Shown piece after piece: positions 8,879 to 19,437 of a stretch of 64,000 nt of DNA. The position numbers and the translations under genes are program-made. Positions within the stretch are counted from its first letter, which is position 1. Each line of letters begins with the position of its first letter. The stretch covers positions 56,772 through 120,771 of the forward strand of contig NZ_JXMU01000014.1 of the NCBI RefSeq assembly GCF_001293565.1, written 5' to 3'. The notes beneath the pieces were generated by a model. It was not told the DNA's origin. It made no database searches and worked only from the letters and a program-made list of their open reading frames with translations. The DNA comes from Ahrensia marina. GTDB lineage: Bacteria; Pseudomonadota; Alphaproteobacteria; Rhizobiales; Rhizobiaceae.

Positions 8879-10474
8879 TCAAACATCAAATTTCAATGCC
8901 TTCGCAGAGATGATTTGTTTATGCGCACGCACTTCATCCAGCACTGATTCCGGCACCGGCCCATCGACATAAAGGAGAGCGATTGCATCACCGCCCTGAT
9001 CCTTACGGCCAAGCTGGAAGTTCGCGATATTGACGTTGTTGTTACCGAAAATAGTACCCAGCAAACCGATAATGCCCGGCGTGTCATTGTTGGTCATGTA
9101 GATCATGTGCTGGCCGATTTCTGCCTCAAGGTTGATATCCTTGATCTGGATAAAGCGAGGCTTGCCATCGGTAAAACATGTACCCGCGATAGACCGCGTC
9201 TGGTTGGCGGTTTTAACAGTCAGCTTGATATAGCCGTCGAAAACGCCGGACTTGTCACGCTTGACTTCCGAAACCTGAATACCGCGTTCTTTGACCATGA
9301 TAGGTGCGGAAACCATGTTCACATCAGAAACCTGCGGACGGATAAGTCCGGCAAGCGCAGCACTGATCAGCGCCTTCGTGTTCATTGTGGACACAGAACC
9401 GTCAAACAGGATTTCAACTTCCTGAATGGCGCTTTCGGTTGCCTGACCAACAAACGAGCCGAGCACTTCTGCCAGCTTGACGAATGGTTTGAGAACCGGT
9501 GCTTCTTCAGCCGTAATGGAAGGCATGTTGATCGCGTTGGAAACAGCGCCTTTGAGCAGATAATCAGACATTTGTTCGGCAACCTGCAAAGCAACATTTT
9601 CCTGTGCTTCAGATGTGGACGCACCCAAATGCGGTGTACACACAACATTCGGCAAGTCGAATAGCGGGTTTTCCGTTGCCGGTTCCGTTTCAAAAACATC
9701 AATACCGGCGCCGGCTACTTTACCCGATTTCAGCGCTTCGGCCAGATCGGCTTCAACAATCAGACCACCTCGCGCACAGTTTACAATGCGAACACCGTCT
9801 TTCATTTTTGCAAATGCGTCAGCATTGATGATGCCGCGCGTTTTGTCCGTCATCGGTGTGTGCAACGTGATGAAATCGGCACGCGCAAGCAGCTCATCCA
9901 GCTCCACTTTTTCAACGCCAAGCTTCACGGCACGTTCTTCTGAAAGGAACGGGTCAAACGCAACGACGTTCATTTTCAAACCGATAGCGCGGCTCGCAAC
10001 CACAGCACCAATATTACCGCAACCAACAACGCCGAGCGTTTTGCCGGTAATCTCGACACCCATAAATTTGGATTTTTCCCACTTGCCTGCGCGCGTCGAC
10101 GTATCGGCGGCTGGCAATTGGCGGGCAACGGCAAAGATCAACGCAATCGCGTGTTCGGCCGTCGTGATTGAGTTGCCGAAAGGCGTATTCATCACGATGA
10201 TACCTTTGCGCGATGCCGCTGGAATATCGACATTATCGACACCGATACCAGCGCGGCCGATAACTTTCAGTTTGCTTGCCGCTTCAATCAGCTTTTCCGT
10301 TGCTTTTGTCGCCGAGCGGATAGCAAGACCGTCATACTGGTCGATAATGCTCAAAAGCTTTTCTTTGTCTTTGCCAACATCAGGCATAAAATCGACATCA
10401 ATGCCGCGATCACGGAAGATCTGGACAGCGGTTTCAGACAGTTTGTCAGATACAAGTACTTTAGGTGCAGCCAT
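8879..10474 (-). CDS. serA: D-3-phosphoglycerate dehydrogenase
   Basis: First step of serine biosynthesis: oxidises 3-phosphoglycerate to 3-phosphohydroxypyruvate with NAD. 531 residues, the long form: substrate and NAD-binding domains (GVVGCGNIGAVV, catalytic NCARGG, DVFETEP, PHLGAST), an intervening domain, and a C-terminal ACT domain (NNDTPGIIGLLGTIFG) that usually gives serine feedback control. The start at 10474 is chosen because GGAGGCC lies just upstream; the ATG at 10489 would place that ribosome site inside the gene. It follows serC in an operon. Confidence 0.96.
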   Translation of the reverse strand: MAAPKVLVSDKLSETAVQIFRDRGIDVDFMPDVGKDKEKLLSIIDQYDGLAIRSATKATEKLIEAASKLKVIGRAGIGVDNVDIPAASRKGIIVMNTPFGNSITTAEHAIALIFAVARQLPAADTSTRAGKWEKSKFMGVEITGKTLGVVGCGNIGAVVASRAIGLKMNVVAFDPFLSEERAVKLGVEKVELDELLARADFITLHTPMTDKTRGIINADAFAKMKDGVRIVNCARGGLIVEADLAEALKSGKVAGAGIDVFETEPATENPLFDLPNVVCTPHLGASTSEAQENVALQVAEQMSDYLLKGAVSNAINMPSITAEEAPVLKPFVKLAEVLGSFVGQATESAIQEVEILFDGSVSTMNTKALISAALAGLIRPQVSDVNMVSAPIMVKERGIQVSEVKRDKSGVFDGYIKLTVKTANQTRSIAGTCFTDGKPRFIQIKDINLEAEIGQHMIYMTNNDTPGIIGLLGTIFGNNNVNIANFQLGRKDQGGDAIALLYVDGPVPESVLDEVRAHKQIISAKALKFDV

Positions 10475-10540
10475 TGTTTTGGCCTCCATTACAAAATTTA
10501 TCTTGGGAGAAGAGCGGCGGCCAAGAGGCCACCGGTAAAA

Positions 10541-11716
10541 TTAGGCAGCTTGCGAAAGCTGTGCTTTTTGAGCTTCGAACGCATAGCCGATCCACGGCAT
10601 CAGCGCTTTAAGATCGGATGTTTCCACCGTGGCACCCGCCCAGATACGAAGACCCGACGGCGCATCGCGGTAGGCACCGATGTCATAGGCTACGCCTTCT
10701 TTATCGAGCGCCGACACAATCGCCTTGGCAAATGCGGCCTGCTCGTAATCCGGCAAAGCCTGAACAGCAGGATCGGTGATTTTCAAACATACTGATGTGT
10801 TCGACCGTGTGGCCGGATCAACGGCAAGGTTTTCCAACCAGTCAACACTGTCGACATAATTCTGGATGGCCGCAAAATTGGCATCCGCACGATCCATCAT
10901 GCCTTTAAGGCCGCCAACGGATTTTGCCCATTCAAGCGCATCAATGGCGTCTTCAACAGCCAGCATTGACGGTGTGTTGATGGTTTCGCCTTTGAAGATA
11001 CCCTCGATCAGCTTGCCGCCTTTTGTCAGGCGGAAGATTTTCGGCAACGGCCATGCCGGTGTGTAGTTTTCAAGCCGCTCAACAGCGCGCGGTGACAGGA
11101 TCAGAACGCCATGCGCACCCTCGCCGCCCAGCGCTTTTTGCCAGGAAAATGTCACAACATCGAGTTTGTCAAATGCCAGATCCTGTGCAAATGCAGCAGA
11201 AGTCGCATCGCAAATTGTCAGACCTTTGCGGTCAGCGGGAATGAAATCGCCGTTGGGAACCCGTACGCCGGAGGTCGTTCCGTTCCAAGTAAACACCACG
11301 TCATTGTCGAAATTGATCTGGTTCAAATCCGGCAAATCGCCGTAACCGGCTTCGATCTTGCGGCAATTATCGAGCTTGAGCTGTTTGACCGCATCGGTCA
11401 CCCAGCCTGCGCCGAAGCTTTCCCATGCAACCATGTCAACGCCGCGCTCACCAAGCAATGACCACATGGCCATTTCCACGGCACCAGTATCCGATGCCGG
11501 AACAATGCCAATGCGGTAATCATCAGGCACCTGCAAAACGTCGCGCGTCAGATCGATCGCCTGCGCGAGTTTTGACTTGCCGATTTTGGAGCGGTGGGAT
11601 CTTCCAAGGGCCTGCGCATCAAGTTTAGCGGCTGACCAGCCAGGACGCTTTGAGCATGGTCCTGAAGAAAAATTAGGGTTCGCCGGACGGTTGTCCGGTG
11701 TAGTCGTCTTTGTCAT
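10541..11716 (-). CDS. serC: Phosphoserine aminotransferase
   Basis: Second step of serine synthesis: PLP-dependent transamination of phosphohydroxypyruvate with glutamate. 391 residues of the alphaproteobacterial type ([15 protein letters not shown] near the N-terminus). The Schiff-base lysine lies in [13 protein letters not shown]. The ATG at 11716 is chosen: GGAAGG is 9 nt upstream, within a small hairpin, whereas the longer frame to 11800 would read through the leader hairpins. serA follows 66 bp downstream. Confidence 0.95.
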   Translation of the reverse strand: MTKTTTPDNRPANPNFSSGPCSKRPGWSAAKLDAQALGRSHRSKIGKSKLAQAIDLTRDVLQVPDDYRIGIVPASDTGAVEMAMWSLLGERGVDMVAWESFGAGWVTDAVKQLKLDNCRKIEAGYGDLPDLNQINFDNDVVFTWNGTTSGVRVPNGDFIPADRKGLTICDATSAAFAQDLAFDKLDVVTFSWQKALGGEGAHGVLILSPRAVERLENYTPAWPLPKIFRLTKGGKLIEGIFKGETINTPSMLAVEDAIDALEWAKSVGGLKGMMDRADANFAAIQNYVDSVDWLENLAVDPATRSNTSVCLKITDPAVQALPDYEQAAFAKAIVSALDKEGVAYDIGAYRDAPSGLRIWAGATVETSDLKALMPWIGYAFEAQKAQLSQAA

Positions 11717-11760
11717 CTGTCTATCCTTCCAGATAGTAAGCCTCTCGTTAGGGAGAGGTG
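11717..11760 (-). ncRNA. Probable serC leader RNA motif
   Basis: On the minus strand two small hairpins directly precede serC: CCTCTC/GAGAGG (11741-11758) and CTATC/GATAG (11721-11736), the second carrying the ribosome-binding GGAAGG in its loop. An RNA element of this kind, the serC motif, has been described upstream of alphaproteobacterial serC-serA operons; its ligand was not established as far as I recall. The match is from memory and needs covariance-model confirmation. Confidence 0.65.
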
Positions 11761-11848
11761 GCCTGCCCTCCCGATACTGCGAAAGCACAAGCGCCGTCAA
11801 GATGACTTTTGAACTTATTCATAAAAGAGCGTTTCATCTGCCAGAAAC

Positions 11849-11878
11849 GAAAAAAGCCGGTTCAAAGAACCGGCTTTT
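11849..11878 (-). terminator. Terminator of outer-membrane protein gene
   Basis: Perfect stem AAAAGCCGGTT / AACCGGCTTTT with a 5-nt loop, followed on the minus strand by a T-run. It lies 18 bp after the stop of the outer-membrane protein gene. Confidence 0.9.
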
Positions 11879-11895
11879 GGATCACCTAAGTGATA

Positions 11896-12744
11896 TTATT
11901 TGTAAACGGCCGGCTCAGGCTGATACACCGGAACTGGTTCCTGATAGCTGGTGCCGCCGAATTTATAGCGAAGACCCGCACGAATCTGATGCTGTTCAAA
12001 GCCGTAGTCGTAGCCAGGGCCGGTACCGCTGGCGAAACCAAACTGGCCGCCGCCTTCAATTTTCTTATAACGGTAACCAAGATCAACAGCGAGCTTATGG
12101 GAAATGTCATAGGAGAAGCCAGCCATCAACGCATAGGCAAAGCGCCATTCAGCTTCACCGTCATGGATAACGGTAGGATCACAGTTTGCTGCATTTGTCG
12201 CATCACACGCTGTGTTGCTCAAATTATTCCACTTTACATGAGCACCACCGATACCGGCACCCACATAAGGCGTAAAGCCTGCATATGTGCCAAGGTCGAT
12301 ATAGGCATTGGCCATAACTGTCAGGGCAGAGAAGCTTGAGATGTCGGTTGATACACAAGCACCACCGCCAGCAGCACCACATGTGCCACGCGTGTAACCG
12401 TTAAAGTCTGACTCGAAATCATAATCGAGTGTCAAATCCGTGCGCAGATAGCTGTTGATCTGATAACCGACACCACCGCCAAGAAAGAAGGATTCGTCGA
12501 CTTCGCCGTACAGTCTGTTTGTACCGCCTGGCGTACCATAAATGGCACCGCGATACTCGCTCCATGAATAGCCGACATCACCGCGGATGTACCAGCCGGA
12601 GACACTTGCCGGCAGGCTTTCAGGCACTTCATATACGGGCGTTTCGACAACCGGCGGCTCATAGATATCCGCTGCAAATGCAGAAGCGGTCATGACCATT
12701 GCAATGGCTGAACCAGCGGTCAGTAATTTAACTGCGTTTTTCAT
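11896..12744 (-). CDS. Outer-membrane beta-barrel protein (Omp25/Omp31-like)
   Basis: 282 residues with a clear signal peptide (MKNAVKLLTAGSAIAMVMTASAFA, cleavage before ADIYEPP), a Pro-rich linker, then alternating strands typical of an 8-stranded porin-like barrel (WYIRGDVGYSWSEY, SYDISHKLAVDLGYRYKK, HQIRAGLRYKFGG). This is the common Hyphomicrobiales outer-membrane protein family related to Brucella Omp25/31. Start 12744 is supported by GAGGA 8 nt upstream. It ends VYK rather than in the usual terminal Phe. It has its own terminator and is probably monocistronic and highly expressed. Confidence 0.9.
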   Translation of the reverse strand: MKNAVKLLTAGSAIAMVMTASAFAADIYEPPVVETPVYEVPESLPASVSGWYIRGDVGYSWSEYRGAIYGTPGGTNRLYGEVDESFFLGGGVGYQINSYLRTDLTLDYDFESDFNGYTRGTCGAAGGGACVSTDISSFSALTVMANAYIDLGTYAGFTPYVGAGIGGAHVKWNNLSNTACDATNAANCDPTVIHDGEAEWRFAYALMAGFSYDISHKLAVDLGYRYKKIEGGGQFGFASGTGPGYDYGFEQHQIRAGLRYKFGGTSYQEPVPVYQPEPAVYK

Positions 12745-13040
12745 AATCAATTCCTCAAAAGCCCTAAACTTTACAAACGGGCAAATAGCTGCGCTTGAGG
12801 ACATCATGATGGGGAATGGTTAAAACGCACTTAACCGTGTTTTTTTACTGTAATTCTTCACCATGTTTCTTATGCATTTATAACCTATAATGGTTTTTGA
12901 TGTTTAATTACATATAGTTGCAGAAAATCACGCACGCGTGTGACTGTCACAATAAATGACAGAATTAAACGAAGCGGCATGGGAAATCTGCTCCGCGCAG
13001 CATTTAACGAAGCAATTATCCCGTTTTAGAACAGGCAATC

Positions 13041-14393
13041 TTACGCAGGAGCTTTAACCGTTCCGATCAAATCAGCAAGCGATGTGACGACATTATTGAC
13101 CAGCGTGCGGTCATCACCTTCCGCCATAACGCGGATTAGAGGTTCGGTACCCGATGCCCTGATAACCAAACGACCGGTGTCGCCAAGTTCGGCTTCCGCG
13201 GTTTCAATAGCATCTTTAACCAGCTTGTCTTCAAGCGGTGTACCACCGTCAAAACGCACATTCTTTAACAGTTGCGGTACCGGTTCAAATTTGCGGAACG
13301 CTTCACTTGCCGGCTTGTCCGAGTTTTTAAGACAAGCGAGCATCTGCAAAGCAGAAATCAAACCATCGCCGGTTGTTGCGTAATCAGACAAAACAATATG
13401 GCCGGATTGCTCTCCGCCGACATTATAGCCGTTTTCGCGCATATGGCTGACCACGAAACGGTCACCGACTTTCGTGCGCGCAAGGTTAATGCCTTCATCT
13501 TTTAAGAAGCGCTCGAGCCCGAGATTGGACATCACCGTGGCAACAATTCCCCCGCCCTGAAGACGGTCATCCTTGTGCCAGCTCTGTCCGATAGTTGCCA
13601 TGACCTGATCGCCATCGACAACAGTGCCCTTTTCATCAACCAGCACCAGGCGATCCGCATCGCCGTCCAGCGCGATACCAAGGTCGGCGCGCACTTCCTG
13701 CACTTTGCGTGAAAGAGCGCCGGGTTTTGTTGATCCGCAATCTTCGTTGATGTTGATACCATTGGGCTTGTCGCCGATGGTCACGACTTCCGCACCCAGT
13801 TCCCAAAGAGCAGCAGGCGCGGCTTTATAAGCGGCACCATTGGCACAGTCGATAACAACACGCATCCCTGACAATGTCATTTTGCGCGGGAATGTGCGCT
13901 TGGCAAATTCGATATAGCGGTAAAGATCGCCTTCAACACGCTGCGCCTTGCCAATATCGCCGAACTCTCTCAAATAGCCGGACAAATCTTCATCTAGCAA
14001 TCGTTCAATCTTTAGCTCCAGCTCATCAGAAAGCTTATAGCCGTCAGGGCCAAAGAGCTTGATACCATTGTCTTCAAACGAATTATGGGAAGCGGAAATC
14101 ATCACACCGATGTCCGCACGCAGGCTTCGTGTCAGCATGGCCACGGCCGGCGTAGGCACCGGACCAAGCAGGAAGACGTCCATACCTGCAGCGGTAAAAC
14201 CTGCAACCATTGCGTTTTCGAGCATATAGCCTGAACGGCGCGTATCCTTGCCAATTACAACACGGTGGCGATATTTACCGCGTTGAAACGCAACACCGGC
14301 CGCCATACCGACCTTCATCGCAATTTCAGGTGTCATAGGGAAAGTATTAGCCTTGCCACGAATGCCATCCGTACCAAAATATTTCCGTGTCAT
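13041..14393 (-). CDS. glmM: Phosphoglucosamine mutase
   Basis: Interconverts glucosamine-6-P and glucosamine-1-P for UDP-GlcNAc, hence peptidoglycan and LPS. 450 residues. FGTDGIRG at the N-terminus, phosphoserine loop [14 protein letters not shown], metal-binding DGDADR and the phosphate-binding RASGTEP near the end are all intact. ATG start with GGGGAAA upstream. It follows ftsH as in other Hyphomicrobiales, but a terminator separates them. Confidence 0.97.
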   Translation of the reverse strand: MTRKYFGTDGIRGKANTFPMTPEIAMKVGMAAGVAFQRGKYRHRVVIGKDTRRSGYMLENAMVAGFTAAGMDVFLLGPVPTPAVAMLTRSLRADIGVMISASHNSFEDNGIKLFGPDGYKLSDELELKIERLLDEDLSGYLREFGDIGKAQRVEGDLYRYIEFAKRTFPRKMTLSGMRVVIDCANGAAYKAAPAALWELGAEVVTIGDKPNGININEDCGSTKPGALSRKVQEVRADLGIALDGDADRLVLVDEKGTVVDGDQVMATIGQSWHKDDRLQGGGIVATVMSNLGLERFLKDEGINLARTKVGDRFVVSHMRENGYNVGGEQSGHIVLSDYATTGDGLISALQMLACLKNSDKPASEAFRKFEPVPQLLKNVRFDGGTPLEDKLVKDAIETAEAELGDTGRLVIRASGTEPLIRVMAEGDDRTLVNNVVTSLADLIGTVKAPA

Positions 14394-14470
14394 TTATTTC
14401 CCCGAGATGTTGCCGGTTTCCCGCTATACAAAAGATCGAATCTAAAAATCAAGTTTTGCCAATATATACG

Positions 14471-14492
14471 AAAAAGGCCGCTTTCGCGGCCT
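14471..14492 (-). terminator. Terminator between ftsH and glmM
   Basis: GGCCGC-TTTC-GCGGCC hairpin (14476-14492... arms 6 bp) followed on the minus strand by T5. It lies 46 bp after the ftsH stop. Confidence 0.8.
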
Positions 14493-14537
14493 AATTCATC
14501 CAATACGGTAAATATCAATCACGAAATGTGACGATTG

Positions 14538-16466
14538 TTAATTTTGCGGCTGCGGTTCCATGCCTGCATCCGGCTCATCGCCCTTACGGCGGCCTTTACC
14601 GGCCTTGGGAACAGCAGAGCCGCGTGATGGCGGCGAATCATCGCCCTGATCACGGGAAGGTTTCTCACCGGCCATGATCTGTTGGATTTCCGCGCCTGTC
14701 AGCGTTTCATATTCCAGCAGACCTTCAGCAATCGCAATCCACTCATCTTTATACTCTGTCAGAATGCGCCGCGCTTCGGCGTAAGCGTCATCCACCAGAC
14801 GGCGCACTTCACTGTCGATAATCTGCGCTGTTGATTCAGACACGTTTTTGGACTGCGCCACCGAATGGCCAAGGAACACTTCCTGCTGGTTTTCACCATA
14901 GGCAACCTGACCGAGCTTGTCGGAAAAGCCCCATTGCGTGACCATAGCGCGTGCAAGCTTTGTCGCCTGCTCGATATCCGATGATGCGCCTGATGTAATA
15001 TTCTCCTTGCCGAATTTGATTTCCTCGGCAACACGGCCACCCATCATAATGATCAGACGCGAGATCATATATTTGTAGCTCATTGAATATTTATCGCCCT
15101 CAGGCAATTGCATCACCATACCCAGCGCACGGCCGCGCGGAATGATTGTTGCTTTGTGCAAAGGATCGGCAGATGGCACTTTAACAGCGGTAATCGCATG
15201 ACCCGCCTCATGATAAGCTGTCAGCGTTTTTTCTTCCTCTGTCATCGCGTTGGAGCGGCGTTCCGCGCCCATCATGATCTTGTCTTTTGCGTCCTCGAAT
15301 TCCTGCATGGTCACAAGACGCTTGTTACGGCGTGCGGCCAGCAAAGCAGATTCGTTGACAAGGTTCATCAGATCGGCACCGGAAAAGCCCGGCGTTCCGC
15401 GTGCAATCACCTTCAGATCGACATTCGGCGCAAGCGGCACATTGCGCACATGCACTTTCAGGATTTTCTCGCGGCCATCAACATCCGGGTTCGGCACAAC
15501 CACCTGACGGTCAAAACGGCCAGGACGCATAAGCGCAGGGTCAAGCACGTCCGGACGGTTGGTCGCGGCAATCAGAATAACAGATTCATTGGCTTCAAAG
15601 CCGTCCATCTCCACCAGCAACTGGTTGAGCGTTTGCTCGCGCTCGTCATTGCCGCCGCCAAGGCCCGCACCACGATGGCGGCCAACAGCGTCGATCTCGT
15701 CGATAAAGATAATACAAGGCGAGTTCTTTTTGGCCTGTTCAAACATATCGCGCACGCGGCTCGCGCCAACGCCGACAAACATTTCAACAAAGTCAGAACC
15801 GGAAATTGTGAAGAACGGCACTTCAGCTTCACCGGCCACCGAACGCGCAAGCAAGGTTTTACCTGTACCTGGAGGGCCGACAAGCAGACAGCCGCGCGGA
15901 ATCTTGCCGCCAAGGCGCTGGAATTTTTGAGGGTCGCGCAAGAACTCGACGATCTCTTCAAGATCCTGCTTGGCTTCATCAACACCGGCAACATCGGCAA
16001 ATGTCACGCGGCCATGCGCTTCGGTCAAAAGCTTGGCCTTGGATTTGCCAAAGCCCATTGCCTTGGAACCTCCGCCCTGCATTTGGCGCATGAAGAAAAT
16101 CCAGACACCAAGAATGATGATCATCGGCAGCCATGACAATAAAATTGCCGTGAAAGAGCCGGAGCCGTCATTTTCAGGCCGCGCACGGATTTCCACGCCC
16201 CGGTCTTCGAGGCGCTGAACAAGACCGGTATCGCCCGGCGAATATGTCTGGAAAGTCACATTGGTATCACCATATGTGCCAACAATACGTTCGCCTGTAA
16301 TCGTCACAGATTTCACACGGCCAGATGAAACATCTTCCAGAAATTGAGTGTACGAAACGTCACGTGTCGCAGTCGTCTCACTGGGCGATTGAAACATGTT
16401 AAACAGGGCGATCAGCATAATTGCGATTACGGCCCATAAGGCAAAATTACGGTAATTGGGGTTCAT
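14538..16466 (-). CDS. ftsH: ATP-dependent zinc metalloprotease FtsH
   Basis: Membrane-bound AAA+ protease that degrades misfolded membrane proteins and regulators such as RpoH. 642 residues: two N-terminal transmembrane helices (about 5-25 and 105-125) flanking a periplasmic domain, AAA module with Walker A GPPGTGKT and Walker [12 protein letters not shown], the SRH arginine region [18 protein letters not shown], and zinc site HEAGH. Start 16466 is chosen (GGAAAAGA just upstream; family N-terminus [11 protein letters not shown]); an in-frame extension to 16508 is unlikely. It lies downstream of tilS on the same strand. Confidence 0.97.
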   Translation of the reverse strand: MNPNYRNFALWAVIAIMLIALFNMFQSPSETTATRDVSYTQFLEDVSSGRVKSVTITGERIVGTYGDTNVTFQTYSPGDTGLVQRLEDRGVEIRARPENDGSGSFTAILLSWLPMIIILGVWIFFMRQMQGGGSKAMGFGKSKAKLLTEAHGRVTFADVAGVDEAKQDLEEIVEFLRDPQKFQRLGGKIPRGCLLVGPPGTGKTLLARSVAGEAEVPFFTISGSDFVEMFVGVGASRVRDMFEQAKKNSPCIIFIDEIDAVGRHRGAGLGGGNDEREQTLNQLLVEMDGFEANESVILIAATNRPDVLDPALMRPGRFDRQVVVPNPDVDGREKILKVHVRNVPLAPNVDLKVIARGTPGFSGADLMNLVNESALLAARRNKRLVTMQEFEDAKDKIMMGAERRSNAMTEEEKTLTAYHEAGHAITAVKVPSADPLHKATIIPRGRALGMVMQLPEGDKYSMSYKYMISRLIIMMGGRVAEEIKFGKENITSGASSDIEQATKLARAMVTQWGFSDKLGQVAYGENQQEVFLGHSVAQSKNVSESTAQIIDSEVRRLVDDAYAEARRILTEYKDEWIAIAEGLLEYETLTGAEIQQIMAGEKPSRDQGDDSPPSRGSAVPKAGKGRRKGDEPDAGMEPQPQN

Positions 16467-16608
16467 TTCTTTTCCAGACTTGCACGCACAGGCGCACTTG
16501 AACTTCATTGTTTAGACAAAGATAGGAGCCAGAAGCCGCTTTGCCAAGCGCTTAGGCCACAAAATACACCATATTGGTCAACGCGTCGCACACAAATGAA
16601 TATAATGG

Positions 16609-17709
16609 TTAGCGCATCGGCAAAGGGGGCAAGCGCGATAGTCCGCGCCGCTCGCGCAAAACCAAGGCAATTTCGTAATAGCGGCTCGTTAAAATGTGAT
16701 CAAAACCAAATTGGCCATCACGTCGGTTTCGTGCTTCGCATTGCAGCGCAATTCCGCCCCTGTCTTTTGTCATTAAGCATCCATTTAAGGTGAATTTACG
16801 GCCATTATCCGAAAATTGAAAAAGAGTGGCCACCGCTTCACGCACAGCGTTTTGAGAAGGCAGATAGGCCGTTGCACCCACCAATGACAACAAAATACGC
16901 AACGCTTCATAATGTACCGCATTATCGGCGCTGAAATTCTGAACAACAACGCGGCGATCCCCATCGTGAAAGTCAACATTGTCTGCATCAGCCATAAAGG
17001 CGCAGAGCTCTTTCTCAGGATAAACATCAGACGTCTGCAAATGATCGCCGGATGCGGTTTCGCCCATATCCTGCCGTGTGCGTACCCGTTCAAAGCGGCG
17101 GTCCTTGTTAGATGGATCTTCAATCCACGTCACATTATTCGCCCGCAAAAAATCCTGAAGCTGTGCCTTTTCCAGATTTAAAAAAGGCCGCACAAACCAT
17201 GTTTCACAACGGTAAAGCGTGGCTTCGCTGATGCCGTGTGCAACCTCGTTTTTATTTTGTCTTTGAGCGCGCATCGCTCTGGTTTCAAGATCATCGCCCC
17301 TATTATGGGCAATGAGCACGAGCGCTGTGTTGTGCCGCTGTGCTGCGGCACTGAGCAACCGGTAACGGGCTTCACGGGCTTTTTGCTGAATACCGGACTT
17401 AGGCTTCTCGCCCTCCCACGGTGCAATCTCGTGATGGATATCATGCGCTTGGCAAATTTGGCCGACTTTAACCGCCTCCGCGCGGGCCTCCTCACGCAAA
17501 CCATGATCAACCGTCACTGCGATCAATTCACACGACGGATGTTTTTCAGCCAGATAGGAATTTGCCGCAAGCGTGAGCGCGAGGCTGTCGCTACCACCGG
17601 AAAGTCCGACAATAACTTTGCTGAATTTTGCAAAGTCATACCGGTCCAGTTGATGATAAAAGACGTCCCAATGTTCCATATCCCGATGCCGGACGCGCGG
17701 ATCTAGCAC
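16609..17709 (-). CDS. tilS: tRNA(Ile)-lysidine synthase
   Basis: Adds lysine to C34 of the CAU-anticodon tRNA-Ile so it reads AUA. The PP-loop SGGSDS lies at about residue 36, followed by DHGLREEA and HNRGDDLETR typical of TilS. 366 residues, shorter than enterobacterial TilS, with a reduced C-terminal region. GTG start at 17709 overlaps the cpoB stop by a few bases, suggesting translational coupling; an internal ATG at 17679 is a possible alternative. Confidence 0.92.
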   Translation of the reverse strand: MLDPRVRHRDMEHWDVFYHQLDRYDFAKFSKVIVGLSGGSDSLALTLAANSYLAEKHPSCELIAVTVDHGLREEARAEAVKVGQICQAHDIHHEIAPWEGEKPKSGIQQKAREARYRLLSAAAQRHNTALVLIAHNRGDDLETRAMRAQRQNKNEVAHGISEATLYRCETWFVRPFLNLEKAQLQDFLRANNVTWIEDPSNKDRRFERVRTRQDMGETASGDHLQTSDVYPEKELCAFMADADNVDFHDGDRRVVVQNFSADNAVHYEALRILLSLVGATAYLPSQNAVREAVATLFQFSDNGRKFTLNGCLMTKDRGGIALQCEARNRRDGQFGFDHILTSRYYEIALVLRERRGLSRLPPLPMR

Positions 17710-18578
17710 TTGGCCTTCGCACGTTCCTCATCGATCTTTTTACGCAATGGCTGGGACATATTGGTATGGGTTTGAACCGCATCGGCGAAGGTCACACAGG
17801 CAACTTCGCGATTACCAAGGGCAGCCATAATCGTGCCGATCTTATACATCGTTTCAGGCGCTTTGTCCGCATTGGGATATTGTGTACGCACGTCGATAAA
17901 CTCGTCCACCGCATCTTCATATTTGCCTTGCGCCAGCAGACTTTCACCAAGCCAGAAGCGCGCATCGGCAATCAGAGGATCGTCCGGATATGTACTTGAA
18001 AATGTGGAGAATACGCCCTCTGCAAGCTTGTAGTCTCCCGACAGGATATAGCCATATCCGGCCTTGTAGAGTTCTTCGGCATTCATCTCGCCCGAAACGC
18101 TTGCAACCTGCGCTCCGTCCACTGATCTTTCGACACTTTGTGCCGAAAAATCAATGGACGTATCAACAATGTTGCCGTTTTCATCAAGTGTGATCGCACC
18201 TAAATTGCGCGGCGGCGCACCGGCTTCAGCCGCCTGGGAACCGCCTAGGCGCGGTTCTGTTGTCGTGGTAAGCGCCGGACTGTTATCCGGCTGCGCCTCT
18301 GCGACATTACGTGTCTTTTCATCAGTGGACGGCTCTACAGCGCCCTGCTTTTGATCTTCAAGTTCCTGAATGCGGTATTCCATGTCTTCCTGCTGCTTGC
18401 GGATGTTTTCCTGCATTTGCAATAGCTGGAAATTCAGCTCTTCGATCTGTCCGTTGAGCTGACGGATTTGCTCCTGAAGTTCGGTCACGCGTGGATCGCC
18501 CACCTGCGCGTGGGTCACCCCCGTTAACAGCAACGCCGTAAACACTGCCAGTTTTAAAGTTACAATAACGCGATACAT
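17703..18578 (-). CDS. cpoB: Cell division coordinator CpoB / tol-pal system protein YbgF
   Basis: Periplasmic Tol-Pal partner that links outer-membrane constriction with peptidoglycan synthesis. 291 residues: signal peptide (cleaved after VTHA), N-terminal coiled coil (VTELQEQIRQLNGQIEELNFQ, about 30-75), a low-complexity linker, and C-terminal TPR repeats (ELYKAGYGYILSGDYKLAEGVF; ADARFWLGESLLAQGKYEDAVDEF). It ends the tol-pal gene order and overlaps tilS by 7 bp. Confidence 0.93.
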   Translation of the reverse strand: MYRVIVTLKLAVFTALLLTGVTHAQVGDPRVTELQEQIRQLNGQIEELNFQLLQMQENIRKQQEDMEYRIQELEDQKQGAVEPSTDEKTRNVAEAQPDNSPALTTTTEPRLGGSQAAEAGAPPRNLGAITLDENGNIVDTSIDFSAQSVERSVDGAQVASVSGEMNAEELYKAGYGYILSGDYKLAEGVFSTFSSTYPDDPLIADARFWLGESLLAQGKYEDAVDEFIDVRTQYPNADKAPETMYKIGTIMAALGNREVACVTFADAVQTHTNMSQPLRKKIDEERAKAKC

Positions 18579-18670
18579 AAAATATTAGCCCTCAATCTTT
18601 GCCCCTACAGACGTCATAAAGTGAACGCTGCTTCCACGGCAAAACTATGTCATTTTTCCCATCAGCTTAA

Positions 18671-18700
18671 ATAAAAAAAGCGGCCTAAGCCGCTTTTTTC
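18671..18700 (-). terminator. Terminator after pal
   Basis: AAAAAAGCGGC-CTAA-GCCGCTTTTTT stem-loop (18674-18699) 18 bp past the pal stop, with T-runs on both strands. Confidence 0.92.
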
Positions 18701-18716
18701 CGAAAAGTTCTGAAAA

Positions 18717-19244
18717 TCAGGTGCCGCTTGGGCCGCCCAGATTGGTAACTGCGCGTCTGTTTTGTGACCAGCAGGAAATGTCATCACATACGGCAACCGG
18801 ACGCTCTTTACCGAATGATAAAGTCTTGATGCGGTTGCGCGGAACACCTTGCGAAACAAGATAGTCGCGTGTTGCGGCTGCGCGGCGGGCACCAAGTGCC
18901 AAGTTGTATTCGCGTGTACCGCGTTCGTCCGCATGACCTTCAACAGTGATCTGGTAATTCGGATAACGGTTAAGCCACTGTGCCTGACGCGCCAATGTCT
19001 GCTGTGCATCGCTGCGGATAGAAGATGAATCCGTGTCAAAGAAAATGCGGTCACCGACATTGACTGTAAAGTCCTGTGTCGTACCGGGCTGTGCACCATT
19101 GGCACCAAGGCCAAGATCGTTTGCATTGTTAGGCAAAGTGTTCTTCTTTGCACAGCCTGCAACAGCAAGCGTTGTCATAAGAACCAATGCGAGTGAACGC
19201 ATCGCAGAAAAAGTAGAAAAATGTTGTGTCTGGGTCAGGCGCAT
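18717..19244 (-). CDS. pal: Peptidoglycan-associated lipoprotein Pal
   Basis: Outer-membrane lipoprotein that binds peptidoglycan and TolB. 175 residues; lipobox LAVAGC gives acylated Cys31; OmpA-like domain with FDTDSSSI and VEGHADERGTREYNLALGARRA (Asp and Arg that bind diaminopimelate). AGGAAAAGG lies directly upstream of the ATG at 19244, favouring it over the internal Met15. Own terminator downstream. Confidence 0.96.
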   Translation of the reverse strand: MRLTQTQHFSTFSAMRSLALVLMTTLAVAGCAKKNTLPNNANDLGLGANGAQPGTTQDFTVNVGDRIFFDTDSSSIRSDAQQTLARQAQWLNRYPNYQITVEGHADERGTREYNLALGARRAAATRDYLVSQGVPRNRIKTLSFGKERPVAVCDDISCWSQNRRAVTNLGGPSGT

Positions 19245-19274
19245 GGCCTTTTCCTCTTCAATCTTATCGGTTTT

Positions 19275-19292
19275 GGTTATCTTTTGATAACC
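19275..19292 (-). promoter_or_regulatory. Small hairpin in the pal leader
   Basis: GGTTATC-TTTT-GATAACC, a perfect 7-bp stem about 30 nt upstream of the pal start. It may affect pal mRNA stability or be a binding site; only the structure is seen. Confidence 0.3.
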
Positions 19293-19379
19293 TTATTTGC
19301 ATTAACGGCCACTCAACAGAGATGGTTAGCAAGACCTTAATCAGATCGGCTAAAACCTCATGGGCCAAGAAACAGTGGT

Positions 19380-19408
19380 GCCGCATCGCCCTGTGCGAGA
19401 AATGCGGC
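19380..19408 (-). other. Hairpin downstream of tolB
   Basis: GCCGCAT (19380-19386) with ATGCGGC (19402-19408), 30 bp past the tolB stop, without a convincing T-run. Possibly an attenuating or mRNA-stabilising structure between tolB and pal. Confidence 0.3.
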
Positions 19409-19437
19409 AAATTAACGGCACACGGCAAATTTGCGCC

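Noticed and set aside
15108..16136. 342-codon open frame antisense to ftsH
   Set aside because: ftsH has complete conserved motifs on the other strand; the antisense frame has no recognisable protein character.
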